A stretch of 11,816 nucleotides of DNA from Lachnospiraceae bacterium (GCA_021202575.1 JAJQCU010000294.1:1-11816), one strand, 5' to 3'. Shown: positions 1-6,935, counted from the stretch's first letter. The notes: generated by a model not told the origin, from the letters alone. Program-made: numbers and translations.

Positions 1-194
1 GTTATGCAACAAAAGGCGGACATCGCCTGAACGTGAACGTACTGAACAGAGACACTCTTCTGGACGCTCAGAAGCATCCGGAGAATTATCCTCAGCTTAC
101 AATCCGTGTTTCCGGCTATGCGGTAAACTTCATCAAGCTGACCCCGGAGCAGCAGGCGGATGTTATTTCCCGTACCTTCCACGAGTCAATGTAA
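1..194 (+). CDS. pflB: Pyruvate formate-lyase (formate C-acetyltransferase), C-terminal fragment
   Basis: The reading frame enters from the left edge (first full codon at base 3) and gives 63 residues ending at TAA 192-194. It carries the glycyl-radical motif RVSGYAVNF; the radical glycine is codon 114-116. The flanking text ([40 protein letters not shown]) closely matches the C-terminus of pyruvate formate-lyase, which converts pyruvate and CoA to acetyl-CoA and formate in the anaerobic cytoplasm. The catalytic cysteine pair lies upstream of the window. The activase gene pflA follows about 300 bases downstream on the same strand, the usual pairing. Other glycyl radical enzymes share the RVxGY core, but the ending HESM and the pflA neighbour make PFL itself much the best reading. 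Confidence 0.96.
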   Translation, partial: YATKGGHRLNVNVLNRDTLLDAQKHPENYPQLTIRVSGYAVNFIKLTPEQQADVISRTFHESM

Positions 195-200
195 TGATAC

Positions 201-330
201 AAGTGACAAAAGGTCAGAAATCGAATGCTTACGCAAGGTATGCCCTACGGGGGCGCGACGCGAAGCTGGCCCTTTAGAGCATTCGCATTTATGGCCTCGG
301 GGGTCACAACGACATTCCCTTTTGTCGCTT
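201..330 (+). other. Structured RNA candidate in the pflB-pflA spacer (nested stems)
   Basis: Two long complementary arms are visible. The outer stem pairs 201-213 with 318-330 (13 pairs, one G-U). An inner perfect 8-bp stem pairs 222-229 (CGAATGCT) with 278-285 (AGCATTCG). Inside it a GC-rich hairpin pairs 242-245 with 251-254. A competing hairpin, CGACA 310-314 with TGTCG 323-327, uses the same 3' arm as the outer stem, so two exclusive folds are possible. No long T-run follows. It may be a 3'UTR stabiliser of pflB, a cis-regulatory element or a small RNA. I compared it by eye with the ZTP (pfl), THF, fluoride and cobalamin riboswitch consensuses and saw no match. The structure is seen in the sequence; any function is inference. 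Confidence 0.45.
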
Positions 331-335
331 TAATC

Positions 336-347
336 ATGTAATTACAT
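336..347. repeat. 12-bp perfect palindrome ATGTAATTACAT
   Basis: ATGTAATTACAT is a perfect 12-bp palindrome lying between the nested-stem region and the terminator hairpin. It could be a dimeric repressor/activator operator or just a small RNA hairpin. No regulator can be assigned. Confidence 0.4.
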
Positions 348-361
348 CAGTGAAACACTTG

Positions 362-392
362 GAAGCGGTGGCACACTGCCACCGCTTCTTTT
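362..392 (+). terminator. Rho-independent terminator after pflB
   Basis: An 11-bp perfect stem (GAAGCGGTGGC 362-372 with GCCACCGCTTC 378-388), five-base loop ACACT and TTTT tail form a textbook intrinsic terminator. It sits about 170 bases past the pflB stop and 100 bases before pflA, so it should uncouple the two genes at least partly. Confidence 0.88.
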
Positions 393-406
393 CACACCAA
401 ACAGAT

Positions 407-426
407 ATGTCCGCCAACGCGGACAT
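407..426 (+). repeat. Perfect 8-bp inverted repeat (hairpin)
   Basis: ATGTCCGC 407-414 pairs perfectly with GCGGACAT 419-426 around a four-base CAAC loop. There is no T-run after it, so it is not a terminator on this strand. It lies in the probable pflA leader and could be an operator or an mRNA stem. Confidence 0.5.
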
Positions 427-434
427 CACCATAC

Positions 435-466
435 ATAAAAGCCGATTGCTTTGCGGTCGCTTTTAT
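435..466 (+). repeat. Inverted repeat just upstream of the pflA RBS
   Basis: ATAAAAGC 435-442 is complementary to GCTTTTAT 459-466 (8 perfect pairs), with a loop that can partly pair further. The 3' arm overlaps a TATAAT hexamer at 464-469 and ends 11 bases before the pflA Shine-Dalgarno. The stem with a U-rich 3' side is attenuator-like. The TATAAT has no good -35 partner at 17 bases and would leave only a very short leader, so I do not call it a promoter. Confidence 0.4.
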
Positions 467-491
467 AATGTTGAAACAAGGAGAACCCATC

Positions 492-1268
492 ATGACCAAA
501 GGAAGAATTCATTCACTGGAAAGCTTTGGCACCGTGGACGGTCCCGGCACCCGCTATGTGGTGTTTGTACAGGGCTGTCCCATGCGGTGCGCGTACTGCC
601 ACAACCCGGACACCTGGGAGATCAATGCCGGAAAGCTGATGGAGCCCTCCTATATTATCGAGCAATACGAACGAAACGAGCCCTTTTACACCCACGGCGG
701 CCTGACCGTCACAGGCGGAGAGCCTCTTCTGCAGGTGGATTTTCTGATCGACCTGTTTACGCTGGCCAAGGAAAAGAATATTCACACCTGCATTGATACC
801 TCCGGCATCGTTTACAGACCCGAAAACACCGCTCTGATCGAAAAGCTGGACCGCCTGATGAAGCTGACCGACCTGGTCATGCTGGACATCAAGCATATCG
901 ATCCTGAAAAGCATAAGGAGCTGACCTCTCAGCCCAACGATGGCATTCTGGCTTTCGCGGCGTATTTGAATGACCGGGGCGTGGATATGTGGATCCGCCA
1001 CGTGGTGGTTCCTACCATCACCGATGACCCAAAGTATCTGTACCAGCTGGGACAGTTTCTGGCGCCCTTCACCAATCTGAAGGCTCTGGACGTGCTGCCC
1101 TATCACACCATGGGCAAGGCAAAGTATGAAAAGCTGGGAATCGACTATAAGCTGAAGGATCTGCCCGCCATGAGCCAGAAGGAAGCAATTGAGCTGAAAG
1201 GGATCATCTTAAAGGGCCTGAAGGAAAAGCGGGAAGAGCTGGGAATAGCGCACCACCATCTCAGCTGA
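492..1268 (+). CDS. pflA: Pyruvate formate-lyase-activating enzyme (radical SAM)
   Basis: This 258-residue protein installs the glycyl radical on PflB using S-adenosylmethionine and a [4Fe-4S] cluster. The radical SAM motif CxxxCxxC is C29-P-M-R-C33-A-Y-C36, the same positions as in E. coli PflA. It is preceded by FGTVDGPGTRYVVFVQGC and followed by HNPDTW, both typical of PFL activases. The SAM-binding TGGEP motif is at residues 74-78. An in-frame ATG lies 24 bases upstream at 468, but AAGGAGA at 478-484 is seven bases before ATG 492, and residue 4 onward (GRIHSLESFG) is where the family aligns, so 492 is chosen. Length is normal (about 245-260). The pflB terminator upstream suggests separate control; the ferredoxin gene downstream may encode its electron donor (inference). 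Confidence 0.96.
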   Translation: MTKGRIHSLESFGTVDGPGTRYVVFVQGCPMRCAYCHNPDTWEINAGKLMEPSYIIEQYERNEPFYTHGGLTVTGGEPLLQVDFLIDLFTLAKEKNIHTCIDTSGIVYRPENTALIEKLDRLMKLTDLVMLDIKHIDPEKHKELTSQPNDGILAFAAYLNDRGVDMWIRHVVVPTITDDPKYLYQLGQFLAPFTNLKALDVLPYHTMGKAKYEKLGIDYKLKDLPAMSQKEAIELKGIILKGLKEKREELGIAHHHLS

Positions 1269-1377
1269 ACAGAATAACCGTGGATGAGGCGCCATCGTAT
1301 CATTTAAGAAGTAAGTATGAACTAACTGACGTTTCTCCCTTTTTTTGCGAATTTTCGCATTTCCAGCATTTAAGCCC

Positions 1378-1406
1378 TTGTTTTTTTGCACACTTTATAT
1401 TACAAT
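1378..1406 (+). promoter_or_regulatory. Putative sigma-A-type promoter of the ferredoxin gene
   Basis: TTGTTT (1378-1383) and TACAAT (1401-1406) are separated by exactly 17 bases in an A+T-rich stretch about 125 bases before the ferredoxin start. The rest of the 1269-1531 gap holds a T7 run beside the small inverted repeat TGCGAA/TTCGCA (1346-1359) and no other gene I can support. Predicted by eye. Confidence 0.5.
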
Positions 1407-1531
1407 ACAACCGTTACTGAAGAAACAAAAATTAACGTAAAGGCCTGTATCCGTCTTTCTTCCAGCTGTATATCCATGCGGCCAGGCAGCGGAGGATGTC
1501 AGTGCTTTTACACAATATGGAGGGATTTGTT

Positions 1532-1702
1532 ATGGCATTTGTGATCAGCGACAGCTGCATTTCCTGCGGCGCCTGCGCGGGGGCCTGCCCCGTCGGCGCG
1601 ATCAGCGACAATGGCAGCCAGTATGAAATCGACGCGTCCATGTGCATCAGCTGCGGCGCATGCGCAGGAGTCTGCCCCGTCGGCGCTCCCAGCGAAGAGT
1701 AA
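1532..1702 (+). CDS. 2[4Fe-4S] clostridial-type ferredoxin
   Basis: A 56-residue electron carrier with two CxxCxxCxxxCP cluster motifs: Cys9, 12, 15, 19 and Cys38, 41, 44, 48. The halves CISCGACAGACPVGAIS and CISCGACAGVCPVGAPS are near-copies, the usual internal duplication. Size and acidic composition match the roughly 55-residue clostridial ferredoxins that take electrons from pyruvate:ferredoxin oxidoreductase and supply hydrogenase and other low-potential enzymes. ATG 1532 has GGAGGG seven bases upstream, and MAFVISDSC is the expected N-terminus. An in-frame GTG at 1502 also has GGAGG (1491-1495) six bases ahead, which would add ten residues; I regard this as a coincidence or a leader. 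It has its own promoter-like sequence and terminator, so it looks monocistronic. A role in reducing PflA is plausible but inferred. Confidence 0.95.
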   Translation: MAFVISDSCISCGACAGACPVGAISDNGSQYEIDASMCISCGACAGVCPVGAPSEE

Positions 1703-1730
1703 TTATCGCGTTACATAAGTCAGAAACGGC

Positions 1731-1773
1731 AATCGCCGCAGGGATGAAGTTTCCTGCGGCGATTGTTTTGTTT
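1731..1773 (+). terminator. Strong Rho-independent terminator after the ferredoxin
   Basis: AATCGCCGCAGG (1731-1742) pairs perfectly over 12 bp with CCTGCGGCGATT (1753-1764), then GTTTTGTTT. It lies between the convergent ferredoxin and nagB genes. Read from the other side the tail is weak in T, so it mainly serves the plus strand but may also slow nagB transcripts. Confidence 0.92.
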
Positions 1774-1794
1774 ATTATTCAGTGCCCGGGAAAA

Positions 1795-2502
1795 CTATTT
1801 CCCAAAAAGGATGGTCACATCCGGATGCAGCTGCAGGACAGAAGCAGGCACTTCTGGCACAACCGGACCTGAAAACGCCCGGCGCACAATATCCTCTTTG
1901 TCCGCCCCAAAGGCGATCAGCAATATTTTTCCCGCCTTCATAATGGTGCCGATTCCCATGGTCAGAGCCTCCTTTGGCACCTCATCCTCTGAACGGAAAA
2001 AGCGTCTGTTTGCCCTGATGGTAGGCTCCGCCAGCGCTGCGCGGTGAGTCATCACCGGAAAGTGGCTGTCCGGCTCGTTGAAGCCGATATGTCCGTCATG
2101 CCCGATGCCCAGCAACTGTAGGTCAATGCCTCCTGCCTGTTCAATGGCACGCTCATACGCAAGACAGGCCGCGTCAGGATCAGCGGCGGAAGCGTCCGGC
2201 AAATGGATGTTTGATTCCGGGAGATTAATTTTGGAGAAGAGATTCTCCCACATGTAATAATGGTAGCTCTGTTCATCGTGGTAATCAATACCGCAGCATT
2301 CATCCAGGTTAAAGGTTGTCACCCGGGAAAAATCCAACTGTCCGTTCTCATACATTGTGGTCAGTTCCCGGTAAACGCCCAGAGGGGAAGAGCCTGTGGC
2401 CAGCCCCAGCACAGAATCAGGCTTCTGCCTGATCTGCGCCGCGATCATGTCAGCCGCGTGTTTGCTCATTCTGTCGTAGCTTTCAAAACAAAGAATTTTC
2501 AT
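1795..2502 (-). CDS. nagB: Glucosamine-6-phosphate deaminase
   Basis: A 235-residue cytoplasmic enzyme converting glucosamine-6-phosphate to fructose-6-phosphate and ammonia. Family marks are LGLATGSSPLGVY (32-44, phosphate-binding loop), NLDECCGI with the catalytic aspartate D67, and GIGHDGHIGFNEP (132-144) with D136, H138 and E143 matching the proton-relay residues. The usual aromatic of NLDEY is Cys here. The protein is a little short next to E. coli NagB (266) and lacks most of its C-terminal allosteric part, as in several Gram-positive forms. ATG 2502 has AGAAGGAA nine bases upstream. It begins 59 bases after the GH112 stop and is probably co-transcribed. NahK makes sugar-1-phosphates, so NagB needs a separate source of GlcN-6-P (NagA, not in this window). 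Confidence 0.95.
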   Translation of the reverse strand: MKILCFESYDRMSKHAADMIAAQIRQKPDSVLGLATGSSPLGVYRELTTMYENGQLDFSRVTTFNLDECCGIDYHDEQSYHYYMWENLFSKINLPESNIHLPDASAADPDAACLAYERAIEQAGGIDLQLLGIGHDGHIGFNEPDSHFPVMTHRAALAEPTIRANRRFFRSEDEVPKEALTMGIGTIMKAGKILLIAFGADKEDIVRRAFSGPVVPEVPASVLQLHPDVTILFGK

Positions 2503-2561
2503 GCGTTTTCGTTCCTTCTGAATTTCAGGATAAAGATACCTTTCTTACAGAAAAGCGTTTA

Positions 2562-4724
2562 TCATTCCCCTGTATCATACCATAAAATCTGGTTTGCCTC
2601 CAGCGCCAGCGAAAAGCTGCTGCCGTTCCCCCGATAGACCACGGTAGTCTGCGGCTCGTATGTATTATTGACCACACAGTATTTGCCGTTTTCCGCATAA
2701 GCGTGAACATCCACATTGTAATTGGTGGAGAACCACTTACAGGTCTCTTCCTCGCTCCCCGCGCTCCAAAGAACAGCCCGGTAAAGCAGACGGCTGTTGG
2801 CGAAGCTGTAGGGCAGTCCGCTGATGTACACGGCTCTCCCCTGTCCGAATTCATGAACCGCGAGATGAAGCTCCTTGTCCCCGACCTCCAGCACCGTGGT
2901 TCCCTCCAGGGCGTACATATATTTGCGGGACTGGCCAAAATCAATTTCACCTGGCGTATCCTGAGTGATAAAGTGCTCATGATTCTCCCAGTTATACTTA
3001 TCGTACCCCAGGGTGAAATCCCGCTCCTCCTCCACGCCGAACACATTGGCCAGCTGAATGAAATGGCCGTTGGCCTGATGCCCGCTTGGCTCGCCCACAC
3101 CGATGATGCCTCCGCCGTTGTATACAAATTCCTTTATAGCAGAAGAAATTTCAGGGTTACACCAGATTTCCCCGCCGGTCTGCGCCGTGTCCGCGTCGCC
3201 CACGTTCAACAGCACATCAATATCCTTCAGAATGTCCGGATTTTCAATGATATCGTCAAAGCTGATAAACCTCACGTCAAAGGGTGCGCCGGAGAGAGCC
3301 TCAATGACGCCCGCGTAGGAATAATTTTCCTTATGATAAATAGCATGATGCACCATATGACAGCCCCAGGCGCGCATTCTGCCCCAGCAGTTGAGCACCG
3401 CCACCGTTTTGACGCAATAAGGCCTGGCGCCTTTGATATTGTCATACAGCAGCCGGAACTCCTCACATACGGACTCCACGTAATCCACAAATTCCGGGAA
3501 TTTCACCGCCAGCTTCAGATAGCCGCCGTAGCCGATGCGGTCCACAGGCTTTCTCAGAATCGCCCTTCTGGCCGTGACCCAGTTGATCTTCGCTTCTCTG
3601 ACAGGATCCTGGCCCTCGCAGAACACATCCGGGAAGAAATAGGGAAGCAGCCGTCCCTCCGTATATTTTACCCCTTCGATGTCGCTGATCAGGCGCAGAG
3701 TGGATCCGTTTCCCACGCTTCCCACCACTGCGTCCAGGCCGATCCGCTGAAATTCATCCATAAAGGGTTCCGTGCCGATCCAGTGATCCCCCAAAAACAT
3801 CATGGCTTCCTTACTGTGCTCATGGCAGATATCCACCATCTCCTTCGCGATTGAGGCCACTTCTTTTCTCTGGAAAGCCTGAAAATCCTTATATTCCCGT
3901 GAAGGAATCCGGTATTGATTGTTGTAATAACCCTGATCAATGATAAACTCCGGGCGGAAGGGATAGCCCGCTTCCTTTTCAAATTTTTCCAGAATATAAG
4001 GGCTTACCGATGCCGTGTAGCCATACCAGTCCACATATTTTTCCCTTGCCTGTTCATCAAAAATCAAAGTAAACTGATGAAAAAATGTGGTAAAGCGGAG
4101 CACATCCACGTAAGGATGCTCTTCGATGAAGCGCTTCAGTCTCACCATGGTATAGGCATGAGACTTTGGCTGCCTGACGTCAAAAGTCAGCTGGTGCTCC
4201 ACATCCTTCCAGTCATTGACCACGGCATTGTACATATGTACCGGATCCCACAGAATATAGGCCAGAAAGCTGACCGAATAATCATGGAAGGGGATACTTT
4301 GGATCACCGCCTCCCCCGTTTTCTCATCATAACTCCACTCCACTGATGGCAGCACTTCCCCCGTGGTGCGGTCAATGACCTCCCACCAGCGGGTGATATC
4401 GTCCCTGGTATTGGGCGTCAGCATATCCGGATAAAGCCCTTCCATCAGGCGAATCCGCAGCAAATCGCCGACAGCCGTGCGGATGGGCGTCATGATGTAC
4501 ATCTGCTGAATCTCCTCCGGATGGGCTTTTGCCCAGGCATTGTCCTTTCTGGTAGTGTAATAGGTGGAATACACCTTCATTCCCGCGTCCTTTAATTCCA
4601 ACGGGAACTCCGTGCCATCACAGTCTCTGACCGCGTCAGCCCCCCAGCGCTTTGCCAGCTCCACGGTTTCCTTCACCACATCCACATCTGTGGGAATCGT
4701 CACTCTTCCTTTTTCCTGAAACAT
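2562..4724 (-). CDS. gnpA: 1,3-beta-galactosyl-N-acetylhexosamine phosphorylase (GH112)
   Basis: A 720-residue GH112 phosphorylase (lnpA in bifidobacteria). It cleaves Gal-beta-1,3-GalNAc (galacto-N-biose, core 1) or Gal-beta-1,3-GlcNAc (lacto-N-biose) with phosphate to Gal-1-P and HexNAc. The sequence matches bifidobacterial GLNBP throughout: WGADAVRDCDGT, WWEVIDRTTGEV, SFLAYILWDPVHMYN, LRFTTFFHQFTLIFD, AMMFLGDHWIGTEP, GVKYTEGRLLPYFFPDVF. Asp313 in FLGDHW falls exactly at the known general acid number, and Asn166 and Arg210 also line up (numbering from memory). The TIM-barrel part is followed by a glutamine-amidotransferase-like region (about 430-650) and a small C-terminal beta domain. Length fits (about 720-750). 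No signal peptide; GGGAGAG lies before ATG 4724. Relatives acting on galactosyl-rhamnose exist; the nahK and GH129-like neighbours favour HexNAc substrates, probably galacto-N-biose. Confidence 0.93.
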   Translation of the reverse strand: MFQEKGRVTIPTDVDVVKETVELAKRWGADAVRDCDGTEFPLELKDAGMKVYSTYYTTRKDNAWAKAHPEEIQQMYIMTPIRTAVGDLLRIRLMEGLYPDMLTPNTRDDITRWWEVIDRTTGEVLPSVEWSYDEKTGEAVIQSIPFHDYSVSFLAYILWDPVHMYNAVVNDWKDVEHQLTFDVRQPKSHAYTMVRLKRFIEEHPYVDVLRFTTFFHQFTLIFDEQAREKYVDWYGYTASVSPYILEKFEKEAGYPFRPEFIIDQGYYNNQYRIPSREYKDFQAFQRKEVASIAKEMVDICHEHSKEAMMFLGDHWIGTEPFMDEFQRIGLDAVVGSVGNGSTLRLISDIEGVKYTEGRLLPYFFPDVFCEGQDPVREAKINWVTARRAILRKPVDRIGYGGYLKLAVKFPEFVDYVESVCEEFRLLYDNIKGARPYCVKTVAVLNCWGRMRAWGCHMVHHAIYHKENYSYAGVIEALSGAPFDVRFISFDDIIENPDILKDIDVLLNVGDADTAQTGGEIWCNPEISSAIKEFVYNGGGIIGVGEPSGHQANGHFIQLANVFGVEEERDFTLGYDKYNWENHEHFITQDTPGEIDFGQSRKYMYALEGTTVLEVGDKELHLAVHEFGQGRAVYISGLPYSFANSRLLYRAVLWSAGSEEETCKWFSTNYNVDVHAYAENGKYCVVNNTYEPQTTVVYRGNGSSFSLALEANQILWYDTGE

Positions 4725-4754
4725 TGCTTTCTCTCCCGCTGCATAAAATTTTTC

Positions 4755-4829
4755 TTATCCCTTGATACCGCCGCCGGCTTTTCCTCCCCCAGCTATTTTG
4801 CCCAGTGCTTCCGGAAATACTGCGGGCAT
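4755..4829 (-). CDS. Possible 24-residue peptide ORF in the GH129-GH112 gap
   Basis: The 211-base gap between the GH129-like gene and gnpA holds an open frame with ATG at 4829, GGAGG five bases upstream, and TAA at 4755-4757, 30 bases before gnpA. It would encode 24 residues ending KAGGGIKG. The same frame stays open upstream to a TAA at 4929-4931 but without another ATG. A GG(I/V)KG ending is typical of MalG-type sugar ABC permeases, which often precede such phosphorylases, so this may be a worn remnant of a lost permease; equally it may be chance or a leader peptide. No other gene is visible in the gap. Confidence 0.25.
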   Translation of the reverse strand: MPAVFPEALGKIAGGGKAGGGIKG

Positions 4830-4935
4830 GTCCGCCTCCGACTGCCGAAAGGACTGCCGGACGGAGAAATCACAGCCATGAAATCCTCTGTCCGAAGAAA
4901 TTCCACCTGAGGGCAGCTGTTTTTCCGCTTATATT

Positions 4936-6891
4936 TTACCCGATTTCATATTCCCCGGTCTTTAAGTCAACTGTCACCCTGGTTCCGTCTGCGAACAGGG
5001 TTCGCTGTCTGTCATAGCCGTCATCCAGAAATTCATGGCGCACCATCTCGCATTTGGCCACCCGTTCCTGGAGATTCGTCACCACGGCGCATCTTTCGAT
5101 CTCCTCGGAGAGCTTCCGATCCGCCTCGCTGTCGAAGGATCCGTCAGTGTCCGGATAGGCTCCGTCCCGATCCAGATAGGCCGCGCCGCCGTTGAGCAGA
5201 GCGTAGAGCATGTAGTCCTCCCCATCCGGCTGTCTGTCCATAAACCAGGGAAGAATCATGCAGTCATGGTACACCAGATTAAACAGCGGCACCGGCACTC
5301 CCCGTCTGGGGCTGCCCGGCCTTTGCAGCATGAAATCATAGGGCCCATAGTGGCAGAATACCAGCTCCTTCATAGCCCAGTCCGTGCATTCCTCGCTGCT
5401 GGGCAGAATCCCCCTGGACCACAGATAAGAAAAGCAGGCACTGCGGTACTCCAGGCATTCCTTCCTGGTCATCCGATGGCGTGGGTGTGCGCACTCATCT
5501 GGCTCATTGCAGGTAAACACGTCCAGATAGGAGGCCTGAAGATGAATGCCATGACTTAGCACCTCCTCAAAATTGCGCTTCACATAGTAAGGCGCCTGAG
5601 TGGCGCAGAGATAATTCTGTCTGCCGCCGGCCCAGCGGGCCATCTCAAAGACAGTGCCGTCCACTCCATGGAGGGCATAGTCCCGGTCATAGGTGGCCGC
5701 ATCTGTATAATAGTCCCGATACTGGTCGTGAAGCCCGAACAGATAGCCGCACTCCCGCAGGGTATCGGACAGCTCCTTTAATCCCTCCCAGCCCCCGGCC
5801 TCAGGACAGGCGGGCAGATAGTCCGGATGCTGGTTGTCATAGCCCGGTGCGCCCCAGCCATCCAGATGGAGATAAAGCTTCTTCACTCCCTTCTGACAAT
5901 AGCGCTCAATTTCCCGGGTGCGGGCGTGAAAAGGAATGAGGACGTCATTATTTTCGGGATGCTCCCTGTCATAATAGGCAGAATCCGGTGAAACGTGTGT
6001 CTTAATGCCCTTATGAACCACCACTGAACCAATCAGCTCGTCCACCCGCGGATTGCGGGCCGCCTTTTCCTTCAGAGTGACCAACTGCCCGTTCTCTGCA
6101 GCATAGCCACGGTAAACCTTGCACAGATCGTTGTAATCACAGTTTTTCAGAAAAATATACCTCAGTCTGCGCCGATAAGCGAATTTCCCCAGACTCGGCA
6201 GAAAATACGCGCCTGTATGAGTATATGGTCCGCCCGCCGGGTGATCCACATAATAGCCCCCGTCCCACGGCGTTTCGCAGATAGCGATATAGCCATACCT
6301 CTCCTCCACCTGTCCATACCAGGGCATATAAGCGCCGGAGGAGCAGAACTGCCCGTCAAAGGGCAGCTTCCTGGTCTCGTTCTGCCAGGTATTCGGGATC
6401 AGAAGCCCCTGCAAAACAGGCATGACGGTGTAAGCGTCCCTCTGATTTTTTTCAAAGGAAAAATATCCCGGCCAGTATACCCGTACAAAATCAATCTCTC
6501 CCTCCCCCGGAATCAGTTCAAAATGAACCGCCCCCGTTGTCTGCTCAATCCAGACCAGCGTCTCGAAGGAAAATATCTTTCCCCCGTCAGATTCACAGCC
6601 TATATTCCCGGCTCCCTCTGCTCCGTTCCCTCCGCTGTCCAAAGGAAGATGACCGGCGTCCCATTCGTAACAGGAAAGAATTCCCTCTCCCACGCCGCTT
6701 TTTTTATATTCATGTCGGATGGTGTCAGCGCTGTGAAATGCCAGCTCACCGCCGTCTTTGAATAAAAAATGGGGGCAAAAAGACAAATCCTGCCGCCAGA
6801 CATGACCCGCTGCCTCTACATTAAAAAGCAGAGTCTCCGGATTCAACTCCAGTTTCACTGCGCCTGCATCAACCCGCATGATCTCCTTCAT
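4936..6891 (-). CDS. Putative intracellular glycoside hydrolase, GH129-like (alpha-N-acetylgalactosaminidase)
   Basis: A 651-residue protein with a beta-rich N-terminal half (about 1-280) and a TIM-barrel-like half. It resembles GH129, the intracellular alpha-N-acetylgalactosaminidase family first described in bifidobacteria (NagBb), and more distantly GH101. Candidate catalytic residues are D344 (LYLHLDGWG), D457 (ASYLDVFTCNE) and E500 (LPSSEECTDW). The D457-E500 spacing of 43 equals that of the NagBb pair D435/E478, recalled from memory. HLDGWGAPGYDNQHPDYLP and GLHDQYRDYYTDA are further barrel-type motifs. No signal peptide is seen. ATG 6891 is chosen over an in-frame ATG at 6951 because AAGGAAGGAA lies just upstream of 6891. 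It sits between nahK (104-base gap) and gnpA, which fits release of GalNAc from Ser/Thr. A related uncharacterised glycosidase family, for example DUF5696-type, is the alternative. Confidence 0.65.
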   Translation of the reverse strand: MKEIMRVDAGAVKLELNPETLLFNVEAAGHVWRQDLSFCPHFLFKDGGELAFHSADTIRHEYKKSGVGEGILSCYEWDAGHLPLDSGGNGAEGAGNIGCESDGGKIFSFETLVWIEQTTGAVHFELIPGEGEIDFVRVYWPGYFSFEKNQRDAYTVMPVLQGLLIPNTWQNETRKLPFDGQFCSSGAYMPWYGQVEERYGYIAICETPWDGGYYVDHPAGGPYTHTGAYFLPSLGKFAYRRRLRYIFLKNCDYNDLCKVYRGYAAENGQLVTLKEKAARNPRVDELIGSVVVHKGIKTHVSPDSAYYDREHPENNDVLIPFHARTREIERYCQKGVKKLYLHLDGWGAPGYDNQHPDYLPACPEAGGWEGLKELSDTLRECGYLFGLHDQYRDYYTDAATYDRDYALHGVDGTVFEMARWAGGRQNYLCATQAPYYVKRNFEEVLSHGIHLQASYLDVFTCNEPDECAHPRHRMTRKECLEYRSACFSYLWSRGILPSSEECTDWAMKELVFCHYGPYDFMLQRPGSPRRGVPVPLFNLVYHDCMILPWFMDRQPDGEDYMLYALLNGGAAYLDRDGAYPDTDGSFDSEADRKLSEEIERCAVVTNLQERVAKCEMVRHEFLDDGYDRQRTLFADGTRVTVDLKTGEYEIG

Positions 6892-6935
6892 TGTATTTCG
6901 TTCCTTCCTTTTTATCCATAGCTTCCCGCTCCCGG

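Noticed and set aside
195..345. ZTP (pfl motif) riboswitch
   Set aside because: Tempting because of the pfl context, but the conserved 3' CCGxCUGGGC-type segment and the pseudoknot partners are not visible, and it lies downstream rather than upstream of pflB.
464..469. TATAAT as a pflA promoter -10
   Set aside because: No acceptable -35 at 16-18 bases, and the start point would fall almost on the Shine-Dalgarno.
350..796. 148-codon plus-strand open frame overlapping pflA
   Set aside because: It crosses the terminator and hairpins and overlaps pflA in another frame; the residues are low-information and Arg/His-rich.
1340..1359. T7 run plus TGCGAA/TTCGCA repeat as a pflA terminator
   Set aside because: The T-run precedes the repeat instead of following it and the stem is only 5-6 bp, so it is not a proper intrinsic terminator on either strand.
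2703..3854. 383-codon plus-strand open frame
   Set aside because: It lies wholly antisense within the GH112 phosphorylase gene, shows no family motifs, and reflects the GC-rich third positions of the real gene.
5035..5559. 174-codon plus-strand open frame
   Set aside because: Antisense to the GH129-like gene; no motifs and no supporting RBS context.
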